Shown piece by piece: positions 13,935-25,476 of a stretch of DNA of 64,000 bases. Both the position numbers and the translations under genes were made by a program. The stretch is from Sporodiniella umbellata. Lineage: Eukaryota; Mucoromycota; Mucoromycetes; Mucorales; Rhizopodaceae. Every line of letters starts with the position of its first letter. Positions within the stretch are counted from its first letter, which is position 1. The notes under the pieces are model-generated. The model ran no database searches, was not told the DNA's origin, and saw only the letters and a list, made by a program, of their open reading frames with translations. The DNA is taken from positions 151,772-215,771 of the forward strand of contig JAIXMR010000030.1 of assembly GCA_025677835.1 (NCBI GenBank), written 5' to 3'.

Positions 13935-14609
13935 TTATTGGTATTCGAGCATAATATCAGTCATGTATAATTGTGATTCTTCGGCTGATAGTTTACGACG
14001 AATGGAGGCGTTACTGTATATATATGGATTATTAAATAAAAGCTTGGTTTTCTTAATTCCTAGCGACTCTTTTTCATTTTTGCGTTTGTTTTCGCTTGTT
14101 GTATTGTCTTCCGTAAGCTCTTGTACAATGCTTTCCCAAATCTCTGTCCATGGTTTGGTTTTGCGTACTGTATAAAAAACCGGTTCCTCCACTTCCTCCT
14201 TATATTCTTCGGATATTATGTTCCAGGCATCCAAAAGGGGAATGGTTTTACGTGCAATGCATAATACAACTTTTTCTTCATCATCGTCTAATGTGTTCTT
14301 AGCGCAATCTTCAGCATTATGATGAGGCGTAAAATAGTTTGTGATTTGATTTTTCTCTTTAGTGATCTTGTTGTTCTTTCTAGGCCTTATCAATTTGTCT
14401 GTGGTTTTTTTCTTTTCTTCAGGTACTGTGATATTGTTCCTGTAGCTTGTTTCATTTGTATGAGGCTTGTTGGCTGCTAAGAGGGCCGGTTTCACTAGAG
14501 TAAGGTCGGTGGGTGATATAAATGCTGCATGGGGATTTGCAACTGAGCTTATATGTTGTGTTTGTATGCGTTGTTTTCTTTTGTTGATGAAAGATTCGAT
14601 TGAAGACAT
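13935..14609 (-). CDS. Hypothetical nuclear-type protein, 224 aa, intronless
   Basis: A single open frame from ATG 14609. I do not recognise a family. The protein is rich in K, E, N and T, with basic patches (NKRKQRIQ, RPRKNNKITKEK, NKRKNEKE) typical of nuclear proteins. Residues around 85-95 read KNQITNYFTP, resembling a non-canonical PCNA-binding (PIP-box) pattern with I at position 4 and YF at 7-8, but K instead of Q at position 1. Two similar segments, RKTIPLLDAWNIISEE and RKTKPWTEIWESIVQE, look like an internal duplication of a short helical motif. Convergent with the TLDc gene. Nuclear, possibly replication- or repair-related, is only inference. Confidence 0.75.
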   Translation of the reverse strand: MSSIESFINKRKQRIQTQHISSVANPHAAFISPTDLTLVKPALLAANKPHTNETSYRNNITVPEEKKKTTDKLIRPRKNNKITKEKNQITNYFTPHHNAEDCAKNTLDDDEEKVVLCIARKTIPLLDAWNIISEEYKEEVEEPVFYTVRKTKPWTEIWESIVQELTEDNTTSENKRKNEKESLGIKKTKLLFNNPYIYSNASIRRKLSAEESQLYMTDIMLEYQ

Positions 14610-16199
14610 GCTGTTGAAAGTTTTTTTTTGTTTTTTGTTTTTTTAAAATAAAAGTTAAAACGATTTTTGCTGAAAATCGTAACTATCTCTATTCAGCCAA
14701 TCAGGTCACAGAATAAAACCACTAAATTTTCATTGTTTGTGATTGAGGTCAGACTACCATATGTCGTCAAAGGCAGGCCGTTGTATACAAAGTCTTTAGA
14801 GAAATACGCGTTTTGTATACAAATTTATCATAAAAATTCTTATGTTTGATATATTTTTATTGCTTTTTATTGGATTTTACATGCTAAAGGTCCTTGTTCT
14901 AAACAAAAAAAAAAAACCAATATTCTTTAAATAAGTACAATTATTTAAAGTAGGATGCTTCGTGTCAAATTGCTCTGCAACGAAAATGAACAGACAATAG
15001 TATTTCTACTCACATAGCTATTTTTAAAGAAACTAAGCGGAAAAAAACATTTGCCGGTTATGTTGTAGGGTGATAGAAAGGACTTATTCTAGTTTCCAAG
15101 TAGGTTTTTGATGATATCATTCTTATGAAACAGGTGCCATACCATTGGATACATGCAACATATTCTCAAGCTGTGAGTTCGTCTTTATTCATTTCAAAGA
15201 GCACAGGATAGTAGGTTTTAAAAAATAATGCCATCATCATAATACCGTGATAACGAAAAGAGATATACAAGAGGTTTCCATTGCGTCAGAGCCAAAGTCA
15301 CTCTTCATAGCTAGAAATCAAAAATCAAAAACATAAAGAACGAGCTCTTTGTTGGATATACCTAAGGCAGTATCTTCTTAAAGTTATAGAGTTTGATAGC
15401 CTTTAATTTTCTTCGCTGTTTGTAATTCTAATAGTGATACGGAATATTTGAAAAATAACTAAAAACAAACATTGGTGGTCACTGTTGCTTATTCAGCAAA
15501 GTACATTTCTCACAAAAAATGAAATGATTCAACTTGACAAAATCATTAGCTAATACACAAAATAGAACATCCCTTTCGATTTATTAAATGGACAAAAATA
15601 CAACAACGGCTTACATATCAACTTAAATAACATATACTTTGGTTTCCTTCGCAAACATAAAAGAGAAAAAACAAATACAGCCATTACCTTGCACAAGAGG
15701 CCAAGTTTGTAGTAACTGATGGTCTTTAGCACTCCGCATGCCTAGGCTTGGCATTAAATCGAACTGTTTGTCGAAGATATGCATCGTTCAAATTTGCAGA
15801 TCCGCAAAAGAAACATTTCAAATAAATAGTGTTTCAGCTAACTTAGCAGTATTCTGCCTTACACTTCTTGAAATTTTCAAATCCCCCATTTTCTGAGGCC
15901 CTATACTTTGTTTTTAGGTTTCTATCGCTAACTGTTACCAAGCGATATGTATATACAAAAGTCCTAGTAGCGATAGTGTATATAACTAGAGTTAAACACG
16001 AAAGCTTGAGGAGATGGTGTCGCGTTTAGCTACTCGCTCAGAGTACTTTGGTCTCGAAAGAAAAATTGGCAAAATGCGCCGAGATTTCTCAAGCGTTTGA
16101 ACTCAGTTGTACAACAAAAGATCATGCTTTCGTATAAAGAGTATTCTCTTTACTTTTGTTCATTAATAAGTAATAAAATATACCAAAGTCAAAAAAGAA
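14610..16199. other. Non-coding region between divergent genes
   Basis: About 1.6 kb of AT-rich DNA. No gene, tRNA or long repeat was recognised. It must contain the promoters of the 224-aa gene (-) and the MFS gene (+). Confidence 0.5.
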
Positions 16200-18084
16200 A
16201 TGGAACTAGAAAGTAATCCGGAAGAAAGCATACCCTTACTGCCTGAAGTGCAGCCCAATGTTTCTTTACAAAGGAAGCCATCGATCTGGCAGATCATTGT
16301 TCCTGTGTTTTTTATTGCCTTTTCTTTTACGTATGTAAAGAACATTTTTCGAAGGTACCCAGAAAATAACTTTTCATTATTTAGGGCAAGTATGGCGCCC
16401 AAAGTAGAAGCTTTATCTCTTATTTTCTGTTACAAGTAAAAAAAGAAAATAGCTTAGACAAAAGGCATTTTTGTTCACGTACTTAAATGTTTTATAGATA
16501 TTATTTGGCAAAAGAAGATACTATTGAGATACCTTGGGATAATTGCAACATACCTGCCGTACAATCCTTAGTATCAGAAGCAACATCCCTCATAGTATTT
16601 CTGTCTTATGGATCAAGTAAGCTTACTATCAAAACTTGCCCTTGAAGGGTCCTTGATTCTTTTTTACTTTCATTTTTACTAATACATAGCCATAGCAATG
16701 CTTTTAGCAAGTACTTATGGTAGCTTATCTGACCGCAAAGGTAGACGGCCAGTGCTAGTAACGTCTTTAATTGGGTCCATCTTTCCATACGTTGCTTTGA
16801 TTCTGACTCTTCGTTACTTCTCAGTATTCGATGTCTATTTAATATTTATTTCTAATATCATTCGAGGTTTAATGGCTGGGGAATCTGTCTTGGTCGCCAC
16901 AGCTAACGCTTACCTAACCGATTGTACTACACCGGCCAATAGGTAAGGAACTTTTTTTCAAGCTGTTGGCCTGTTTTCCAATCCTCATTTTCCTATATAG
17001 AACTCTCGCCTTTAGCTATTTTTCTGCAGTACTTTTCTTGGGCTCTGCAACCGGTAAACATGAATGGAGTGACAAGATTTAAATGTGTTTTAACATAAGC
17101 GTTTTAGGTCCAGTATTCGGTTCTTTCATTATCAAAAAAACAGATTCAATTTTCTGCCTTTTTTATATAATAATTGCAATCCAGATAGCTCTTGTGATGT
17201 ATACTGCCTTATTTTTGACAGAGTCCAATGTTGACCGAAAGAACAAAGTTGTAACGAAGTTAACGTTTTTGCAAAATATCAACGTGTTTTCTGCTTTCTC
17301 CGTTTTCTTTCGTACTCCTCTAAAACATGCAAATCGTTGGACTTTGCCTGTTCTTACTTTGGTTCAAGTAATGCTGACAATGGTTGCTTTACCTCCAGTT
17401 CTCTTGTATGCTATGTTAAAATTCAATTGGACAGCCTATGAGGGTGGCTTTTTTATCAGTGCCACGTCTGTAATGAATGTTGTTACTATGTTGATTGTTC
17501 TTCCTGTGCTTACAAAATTTTTTCACAAAATAATACCCATCTCCAACAAAGCTGGTTCGACAGAAGACCTTCAAAAAGCTTCATGCCCTGTAGAGGCTGA
17601 AAAAATCGAATTGAAATACGACCCTAGCCACTCTATACAAGTAAACGTTGCAGTTATCCGGACAGGCTTGCTACTGAAGACAGCATCTTTCATAGCCCTA
17701 GGCTTAGTGACCACCTCAGGCGGGTATTTGATTGCTGGAGCAGCAGAAGGCTTAGGCTCCTTGTGTCCACCTTCAATACAATCTTTAATGACTACTTTGG
17801 TAGACCCTTCGCATACAGGAGAACTTTGGGGGGCTTTGGCAACGCTTGAGGCTCTTGCAGGTAAAAAAAAACAAAACCTTGTAGGTATAGCTTGGGTGGG
17901 TTGCTGACTTCGTTTCTTTTGAACAGTTGTTGTGTCCCAATTTCTATTTAATTATATATACAGCGCTACTGTCAATACTATGCCTGCTTTTGTCTTCTTT
18001 TGCTGCGCTGGTATAGTTGGAGTCTCTGCCATTTTTACTTTTTTTATTCGCCCTGCAGAAAAGGTGCCTGACCAAGAGGCTTAG
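16200..18084 (+). CDS. Major facilitator superfamily transporter
   Basis: Seven exons (16200-16330, 16385-16435, 16498-16616, 16690-16942, 17001-17053, 17108-17860, 17927-18084) give 505 aa. Hydrophobic segments occur in two blocks separated by a central loop, as in 12-helix MFS carriers. The loop between helices 2 and 3 carries motif A, GSLSDRKGRRPVL. Helix 4 contains NIIRGLMAGESVLVATANAY and helix 5 GSATGPVFGSFI. The N-terminus has an acidic dileucine-like stretch, EESIPLLPE, of the kind that can direct sorting to the vacuole or lysosome. The overall pattern resembles SLC46/tetracycline-resistance-like fungal MFS proteins. The substrate cannot be told from sequence. A 17-nt T-rich tract and an AT-rich 130 bp separate it from the convergent UTP16-like gene. 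Confidence 0.9.
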
Positions 18085-18247
18085 CTTCATGTGTTTTTAT
18101 TTCAAACTTTATATCAGTATACCCTTAAAAATAAATACATGAACTGTCACAACTCTTGAAATCGCTTTTCAAAGAGAAAACAAAAGCATCTTAAAACCCT
18201 CTTTTTTTTATTTTTTTGGTTTTGATATTATATATTTACAATCTAGT

Positions 18248-19004
18248 TTATTTTCTACGAAATACTAGTGCAGCACCGTCTCTTCCGCTGCTTGTGTTTC
18301 TAATAGCGTCTTTTCTTACTACGCTTTTTCGATGTAATTTATCTTGTCTAATATTGATCAAAGCCTTATTCTTTTTTTCTGCTCGTGGGCGTTGGTTGAT
18401 CACTTTGACAGTGTATTCGCCCACTCGTCTTGAGTTGACCTTTCTCTTTTTATTAGCCTGTCTTTCTTCTTCCTCTAACATTTTTTCAAAGTCTTCAGCT
18501 GTAATATGCTTTCGTTTGTTCGTTTCTTCTTTTTCTTCGGCAATGGCTTGAGCCAGTAAATCTTCAGGCAAAATTTCCGTTTCTTCCTCCTCCTCCTCCT
18601 CCTCCTCCTCCTCTTCCTCTTCCTCTTCCTCCTCTTCTTCTACATGTTTCTTGTCTTCTTCAATCTTTTTTTCTTTCAGTTTTTTTTCTTTACTTTCTTT
18701 TTTTTGTTCCTTTAATTGCTGATCTCTCTTTCTACGCTTTTCTTTTTCAGCAGCAGCTTTTCTTTGAACAGAAAAATTAAACAAAATCAGCCTTTTGTAA
18801 ATCGATTGTCGAATCAACTTACTTGGATGCCGCTTCCTTTTCAGCAAGGTTCTTTGTCATTTGAGTTTCCTTTGCTTTTGAAGCTGAGATGGATTCAGGA
18901 GCCTCATCGTCGTCAGATTCGCTCAGTTCTGCCACAGCTGCCTTTTTAATAATCGGCTCGGGCACAACAATTTCTTCATCCTCTCCAAATAAGATTTTTC
19001 CCAT
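18248..19004 (-). CDS. UTP16/BUD21-like small-subunit processome protein
   Basis: Two exons (19004-18823, 18761-18248) give 231 aa. After a short N-terminus (MGKILFGEDEE) comes SESDDDEAPESISASKAKE, the hallmark acidic-then-'APE..S.S.AKE' block of Utp16. A long K/E-rich presumed coiled coil follows. A run of about 20 glutamates (18584-18641, mixed GAG/GAA codons) precedes a basic C-terminal third with KKRKVNSRR and SSGRDGAALVFRRK. Yeast Bud21 is a non-essential U3 snoRNP factor in 18S rRNA processing; this assignment rests on the N-terminal block and composition. The start at 19004 is preferred over an in-frame extension lacking an upstream ATG. It shares a 480-bp divergent promoter with TAF5. 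Confidence 0.72.
18584..18641 (-). repeat. Trinucleotide (GAG/GAA) repeat coding poly-Glu
   Basis: On the plus strand this reads as CTC/TTC triplets in one unbroken run. It lies inside the UTP16-like coding region and could vary in length. Confidence 0.85.
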
Positions 19005-19485
19005 TTTCTCTTTTAAAAGAACAAAACATAGACAAGGCTCGTACAGCATTTGAGAGGTTATAAATGTGGCTTATGTGTGACACATTATCCTTTAATCGAT
19101 GAATGTCCACACGTAAGTATGTTAGGACCAAGCTAGTTATGGACTGTATTTCGGAAGCTCCTTAGCTAAATCATTTAGTTGTAACAGCACTGTTTTTAAC
19201 GCGCCTCTTCCATATCTGACAGAATTTGGTAAGTAAAACAAAACAAAAAAGCATCACACTACAGTACGTATCTTTGTGATGAAAGATCTCATCGTTTACT
19301 ATATGTATGAATATGTTCTTTCTATATTTTTTCAAGTACCAGAGGGACTATGAGGGTTCACATTATATCAAGGAAGTAATGGTTTGGTTTTGCTGACCAA
19401 AGGCGGTTTTAAACGCCGACATATGGATTTTTCTGTTCATTTCCTTTTACTCTTTTTTTTTCTTATATTTCAGTAAACACTTTCA
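19005..19485. promoter_or_regulatory. Divergent promoter UTP16-like / TAF5
   Basis: The two start codons face away from each other across 481 bp with no other gene. A pyrimidine-rich stretch (about 19450-19470) lies just before the TAF5 ATG. No specific factor site could be assigned. Confidence 0.5.
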
Positions 19486-22074
19486 ATGTCGGCAAATCCA
19501 CCTAACACAGTAGAAAATGCGTCTCCAGATATCGACAAAATGCTTGTCTCTTATCTTCAAAAAAGAGGTTTCCGCTCAACCGAAGCTATTTTTTTGCGCG
19601 AACTAAGAGGTGAAAATGTTTCGCTTCAAAACACCAACGACATTAGACCAGAACCAACACAGCAGCAACAGCAGCCTGAAGCCGCGCCAGCGCAATTGAT
19701 AGCAAATGCCAATGAGGAAGAAGAAGAAGACGAGGAAGATGACGAAGAAGATCCGGACATGTATGGAGTGAGTTACAATAGTCTAAGAGAGTGGATTGAA
19801 AATTCACTTGATTGGTACAAGGTAAATAGCTGAATTTCTTTCAAAACGGTTTTTGTTTTTCTCTTGAATGCCCCTTTTTTTTTAAAAATCAAGTAAATAT
19901 ATATACTAGCCTGAATTACGTTCTGTATTATTCCCCATCTTTGTTCATTCTTATCTTGATCTTGTCAGTAAAAACTTACCCGAGAAAGGTAAATAGGAAT
20001 CAGTACCGCGTTTTAAATACTAAGTGTGTAAGTACTATATAGCTCAAGAGTTTATGAAACTCTATAGAACTGACCATGTTGAAATACATACACCTGACTT
20101 AAATGCGCTTGCGGCTATCACTGAAGTACACCATATTCGTGAAAATCAGATAGCGCAGATGTATCGTAGCAACAAGTATAACCTGAGGATGTCCGGAGTA
20201 CCCTTCGAACTTTTTTTGAATTATTTGCAAGATAATCGATTCATGCTATTATTGAGAATTGTTAACCAGTATTTAAATATTCAAGGTAAGAGTGTCTAAA
20301 AGCTCCAAAATAAATACGTACATAAACCCAGTATTGACACCTTTCAAGTGGTTCATGGTAAACTACTGAAATCCGCTGGCGGATTGGAGTTAGATGATGA
20401 TGTGATTGGTATTACGGGTCATCAAACACAACAAATTGAAGAGTTCAATCGACAGCGTATACAGTTAGGGCTACCTCAGTTGGAACCAACATTTAAAGAA
20501 GAAGTAGAGCAGGCTATTAAAGATGAAGAGGCCAACGCCCAAAAAGGAAGAGATCCTGAGGAGAATGCATCGTTACTTGAAATATTTAAGAAAGAAATCC
20601 AAGAATATACAATTGATGGTCCCTCTCCTCATGATATACCACTCCCACTTTAGTAAGGCTTAATTATTGTATTATTATTCTCATTTATTGATTTGCAATG
20701 TATATCAATAGCAGAGGAACCGATATTCAAGCTGAAATTGAACATTTGAGAGATGTGAGCCACCGATTGCCTCTTAACGACGGCTCCTTACCTAGTATAT
20801 GCTGCCACACATTTCACAACACATATGACAGGTAAGGAGACAAGATAACATGCTGCAATTATATTTCTATATGAATAACGTTAAACATTTTGTAGCTTAA
20901 ATTGCTTGATAACCACGAAAGATGCGACGCTGACAGCTGGAGGGTTTTCAGAATCTTACATTAAAATATGGAGTCTTAAGGGTGAAAAGTTAAGATCGCT
21001 TAGAAACACAATTAACCCAGCCCATGTAAACGATTGTAAATATAGAGCAAGCAGAGCTCAGGATTGTTTTTGCTAAACGTACTCATATTTTAACAGACCA
21101 GGATTTAAACAGACAAAAAGAGAGGCACGGATCAGAATACAAAAAGCTCATCGGTCATTCTGGTGCGGTCTACGGGCTTAGCTTTAGTCCCGACAATAAG
21201 TACTTGGCATCTTGTTCTGAAGATAAAACTGTCCGACTTTGGAGCACACAGACCTACTCAAACTTAGTTGTATACAAAGGACACAGTAGCCCTATCTGGG
21301 ATGTCGATTTTGGGCCTTTTGGGTTTTACTTTGCGACAGCCTCCCATGACAGAACCGCACGACTGTGGAGCTGTGACCATATTGGACCATTGAGAATATT
21401 TACTGGTCACCTGTCAGATGTAGACGTAAGGAGCCTTTACTATATCTTAAATAATCTACTCGCTTTCTGTACATATTTATGATTTTTGCTGTTATTTAGA
21501 CTGTCAGGTTCCATCCTAACTCAAAGTACCTTATAACAGGCTCAAGCGATCGTACCTGTCGTTTGTGGGACGCCCATAGCGGACAATGTGTTCGTGTATT
21601 TACAGGCCATACAGGGGCAGTCAAAACTGTTGCAATCTCGCCTAACGGTCAATATATGGCATCTTCAGGAGAGGACAGGACAGTTATTTTATGGGATTTA
21701 AAGAGTGGCAGAAAGATAAAGAAGATGACGGGTCACACAAATTTTGTGTACTCTCTTCAATTTAGTGCAGATAGCAGTGTGCTTGTGTCAGGCGGAGCAG
21801 ATTGTACAGTGCGTGTATGGAGTGTAAATACTGATGAGTGTGATATTATGGAAGTTGAGTCCAAACGAAGAAAAGCAGAAGATGGTAGACGTGTTTATGA
21901 AAGGTAAAATATACGTAATTTCACTGTTTTTATAACATGTGTGCCATTTATAGTCAAGATCATCTTGGCGTATTTCCTACAAAGCAAACACCCATATACA
22001 ACATTCAATTCACCGATAGGAATTTATGTCTAGCTGCAGGTGCTTTTACATTGCAAAAATCCAACGAAAATTAG
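19486..22074 (+). CDS. TAF5: Transcription initiation factor TFIID subunit 5 (WD40)
   Basis: Nine exons (19486-19821, 19910-19988, 20043-20285, 20349-20652, 20712-20831, 20896-21035, 21097-21425, 21500-21902, 21953-22074) give 691 aa. Domains in order: an N-terminal LisH motif ([20 protein letters not shown]); a poly-Q and acidic linker; the NTD2 domain with [30 protein letters not shown] and [19 protein letters not shown]; and a six- or seven-bladed WD40 propeller ([67 protein letters not shown]). TAF5 is a scaffold of TFIID, and in many fungi also of SAGA. The last exon is short and ends in a polar tail. Confidence 0.96.
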
Positions 22075-22219
22075 AATACCAAAAAGGAAAATTTATTCAT
22101 TTTTTATATGTGAAGAAAGGGGGTGAATTTTTGTGTTACTATACATCATCATGCGCCTCTAAAATAATCATCATGTTGAAATAAAAAAGCAAAAACAGAA
22201 AAAAACACAACCTTGGGTT

Positions 22220-22630
22220 TTAAGCTGAGAAAATATCTTTGCTTAGTTCTTCTCTACTTTGGTTGAAGTAAGTATCTTCATGTTGAGAAAAAAATCTAGA
22301 CAAATTGAACCATTTTCTTTTTGGTGGCAAGTAGCCTAAGCTAATGACCGAGTTGTAATCTGGGGATAGTTTGTTTATTTTTGAATGTCTGTCAGTTCTT
22401 ACAGGCTGACTAAAGAATGTTTTCCTGTTTTTATGTAACAACCGTTTAAAATCGTTCCCTTCTTCTTTTGATTGATAATCTAACATATAGCTGCGAAATT
22501 TTCCAAAAGCCGGTAGGGTGGATTTTGTGATATTGAGAACGGAAGGAAAAGGTGATGAGAAATAAACAGGTCTAAAAGACTTGTGGGCTTTTAAGAGTAA
22601 CGTTGTACTCCGACAGTCAAAAATCGGCAT
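22220..22630 (-). CDS. Hypothetical protein, 136 aa
   Basis: An intronless frame from ATG 22630 (MPIFDCRSTTLLLKAHKSF). I do not recognise it. It is basic and rich in S, F, K and R, and contains GYLPPKRKWFNLSRFFSQHE. No membrane segment or signal peptide is evident, though the N-terminus with few acidic residues could suit mitochondrial import. It starts 70 bp from the divergent REI1 ATG and its stop is about 145 bp from the convergent TAF5 stop, so it fits between two real genes. Coding status rests on the open frame length and spacing only. Confidence 0.5.
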   Translation of the reverse strand: MPIFDCRSTTLLLKAHKSFRPVYFSSPFPSVLNITKSTLPAFGKFRSYMLDYQSKEEGNDFKRLLHKNRKTFFSQPVRTDRHSKINKLSPDYNSVISLGYLPPKRKWFNLSRFFSQHEDTYFNQSREELSKDIFSA

Positions 22631-22699
22631 TTTATTTGCATTCGTCTCAAACAATAAACTTTTTTATTTTACTTTACTGTTTTGAATCTATCATCGACA

Positions 22700-23991
22700 A
22701 TGCTTCAACAACAATCGCATTCTAACCCTTTAAAACCAAGAAGTCAACTGTTTACCTGTCTAGCGTGTCAGGTCGCTTTCCAAACAAGCGAAAAGCAGCG
22801 TACCCATTATCGCTCGGAGTAAAATCAATAAAAAATTGCTGCGGTACATGCTAAATTGATGACATTAGTTGGCACAAGTATAACTTGAAAAGAAAAATCG
22901 CACAGCTGTCCCCTATCAGTGCCGAACAGTTTGCCCAAAAAGTTTTAGGTTTGCTGAACGGCGTAGTGAAAACAACAAAAAAACTAACAAGCTTCGTTAG
23001 CTCAACAAACTAAAGGAAGAGAGGAAGAAGAAAAGCAAGGCATTGTTTACGATTGCACCATATGCAGGTAACGTTATAAATTCTCGGTTGGCAGTACTGA
23101 AACATTTCTTAGAAAATCTTATTCTTCTGAAAACGGCTTCACTAATCATGTATTGTCTAAGAAGCATAAGGATACAGAAGCGTTAATGGGTAAGGAGCAC
23201 TTGGCCTCACCTACTATTCAGCCCCATCATCAGAAAATGAGTCTTCTTTCTGATCTTGACGATACCGATAACGAGTCTGTACTTTCGTTTGTAACGGACG
23301 CTGACCGAGTGATTGATACGTGTCTTTTCTGTGGATTACACAGTGGCGATTTTGAATCTAACCTAGACCATATGAAAATCTACCATGGTTTCTTTTTGCC
23401 TGATATTGAATATTTAGAAGACCCAAAAGGACTTGTAACATATTTATCAGAAAAGATTGTCAACGATTTTACATGCCTTTACTGTAATGGAAGAGGGAAA
23501 GAATGGAAGTCCCTATTTGCTGTTCGCAAACATATGGTAACCCAGATTAAATTCGACTACATACTAATTTATTTAAGCTCGACAAAGGCCACTGTAAAAT
23601 GGCTTACGATGAATCCGAAGACCCTGAAGATCTACTGAAGTTCTATGATTTTATGCCTTTAGGCGAAGGCGTTACCACACACACTGATGATAAAAACGAT
23701 TTGATTTTAGAGGATGGCACAAAACTAGGAAACCGGCAATTCATGAGATATTATAGACAACGCACTAGAAGGCTATCCTCTTCGTCGTCAACGGCCGAGA
23801 TTTCTGAGCAACCCACAATAGAGCCTCGCAACCGAAAAGAGCGTCGTCAAATAACTTACGGAACAGGAGACGCTACTTCCGTTAATAACGCTTCGCACAA
23901 AGCCCAAGAGCATACATATAGACAAAAAGACTTTACTACCTCACGTATCAATAATTTGGTGTCTACAAGTCGTTTCCGAACCGTAATTTAG
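22700..23991 (+). CDS. REI1: Cytoplasmic pre-60S factor, C2H2 zinc finger (REI1/ZNF622)
   Basis: Five exons (22700-22818, 22869-22948, 23001-23067, 23113-23536, 23578-23991) give 367 aa. Finger 1 is LFTCLACQVAFQTSEKQRTH followed across intron 1 by YRSDWHKYNLKRK, the diagnostic REI1 sequence. Finger 2 starts YDCTICRKSYSSENGFTNHV and continues LSKKHKD. Finger 3 is DTCLFCGLHSGDFESNLDHM, and finger 4 FTCLYCNGRGKEWKSLFAVR then KHMLDKGHCKM. The basic tail with NRKERRQ ends the protein. REI1 acts in the cytoplasm to recycle Arx1/Alb1 from pre-60S particles and probe the exit tunnel. Confidence 0.96.
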
Positions 23992-25476
23992 ACCTGTTCA
24001 GTCCTTTTTTTTTATGATCAATTGGCGTTCTATTCGTTAGCCGTTTTATTTTAGTGCTATCTATTATAGAAACACTTTTAGTTATCGCTTTAGACTAGAC
24101 AATAGAAAAAAAATAAAGGGGCTTTAAACGGGCCGTTTGTATAAGATTTTGGATGCCTTTCCTTTATAAGCAAACATCACACCTATTATTTAAAAGGCTG
24201 AATAGAGAACACAAATTTAGGGATCGGTAAATACAGACCATATAAATTCGATACAGCCAGATCTTACACTTCCAGTACGATATACAACACGCAAGTACAA
24301 TTTAGACTTGTATTACATACATAAATTCCTTTATTTTCTAAGGAAAAAAAACAAATTTTGTTATTTCTTCACTAGATTTAACAGAGTGGATTTGGCTTGA
24401 TATAAGCTCAATGTAAAAACTGCTTTTCCGAAGTCACTTTTTTGCAAGTATTGCAGCGTATATTTATTCCTAAAAAGGGCACTATTTTGAATATTTGCGA
24501 GCCTCTGACATGCCTTTTTCCACGATACTGTATATTTTTTTATAACTTGAATCATCAGAAATAAATGAATATTAGTAAAGCAAAGATCAAAAGTCATCTT
24601 ATGTTACCATTATAAATATCTAAATCATGCATATCTTAGTGATATCACGAGATTTTTTGTATATCTCTCCAGTTTGTTGTGCTTAAATGAATGCTGATTT
24701 AGCAACGAGTAGGTCGTATAAAGTAAACGTCATTCTTTAAATAAGAAAATCGAGTTGTTCTCTAAAAGCATAAAGGTCCTTTTTGATAAGTTTTAGTAGC
24801 ATCATTGAGGATGATTCAGTATCTGTATTTTTTGGCGCATCGCTTTTTTAACAAAAATGCGGCTCAAACGAAAACCGTGCTGTTGAATTTCAATCCACAG
24901 TCTCTTCATTAAAGTAGCCAGAGTTCGTTTATGAATCAATAAGTTTCAGAAAACTAAGGCAATGAAATTAAGCCGAAAGTAGCAAGTTTTTATGTGCTTT
25001 TGTTTTGATCAAATTTGGATAATTGATATAAAATGTATAAAGCATATGACATATACGGAAAACTACGTTTCTATATATAGGCAGCACTAAAGTTGTCTTT
25101 AAAATCAGAATATCGAAGAAATAATTATACGTGACAACTGAGCTGATCTACAATTGACTACTTTCGAGTAGAACACGCCTATGACACAGCTGTTGCTTTA
25201 TTATTAGGAAAACCTATCTTGAGTGACTGAAACCTAGAGCATTTTTTGCGATTACAATATAAAAGAATCTTGTGTAATTGTTGCAAAATCGAGGTTGGTT
25301 TAGGATGTAAAAACCATGTCCTTTTTTTTTTGGTCTGTCTGACACTATTATCACCAAAACAATATGCTGATATAAAATAAAGCTCCGTCGTGTTTTGTTC
25401 GCTTTAGTTCTCAAAAAGTTTTCTTTTTTTTTTTTTTTCGTGTTGCCCCTTTATTCTTTTTCTGTCAATATATAAA
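23992..25476. other. Gene-free AT-rich region upstream of condensin
   Basis: About 1.5 kb. A 78-codon open stretch on the minus strand (24361-24597) shows no family resemblance and no exon structure. I see nothing else beyond short A/T runs. Confidence 0.5.

Noticed and set aside
24361..24597. 78-codon minus-strand frame
   Set aside because: No ATG context, splice structure or family resemblance supports it.
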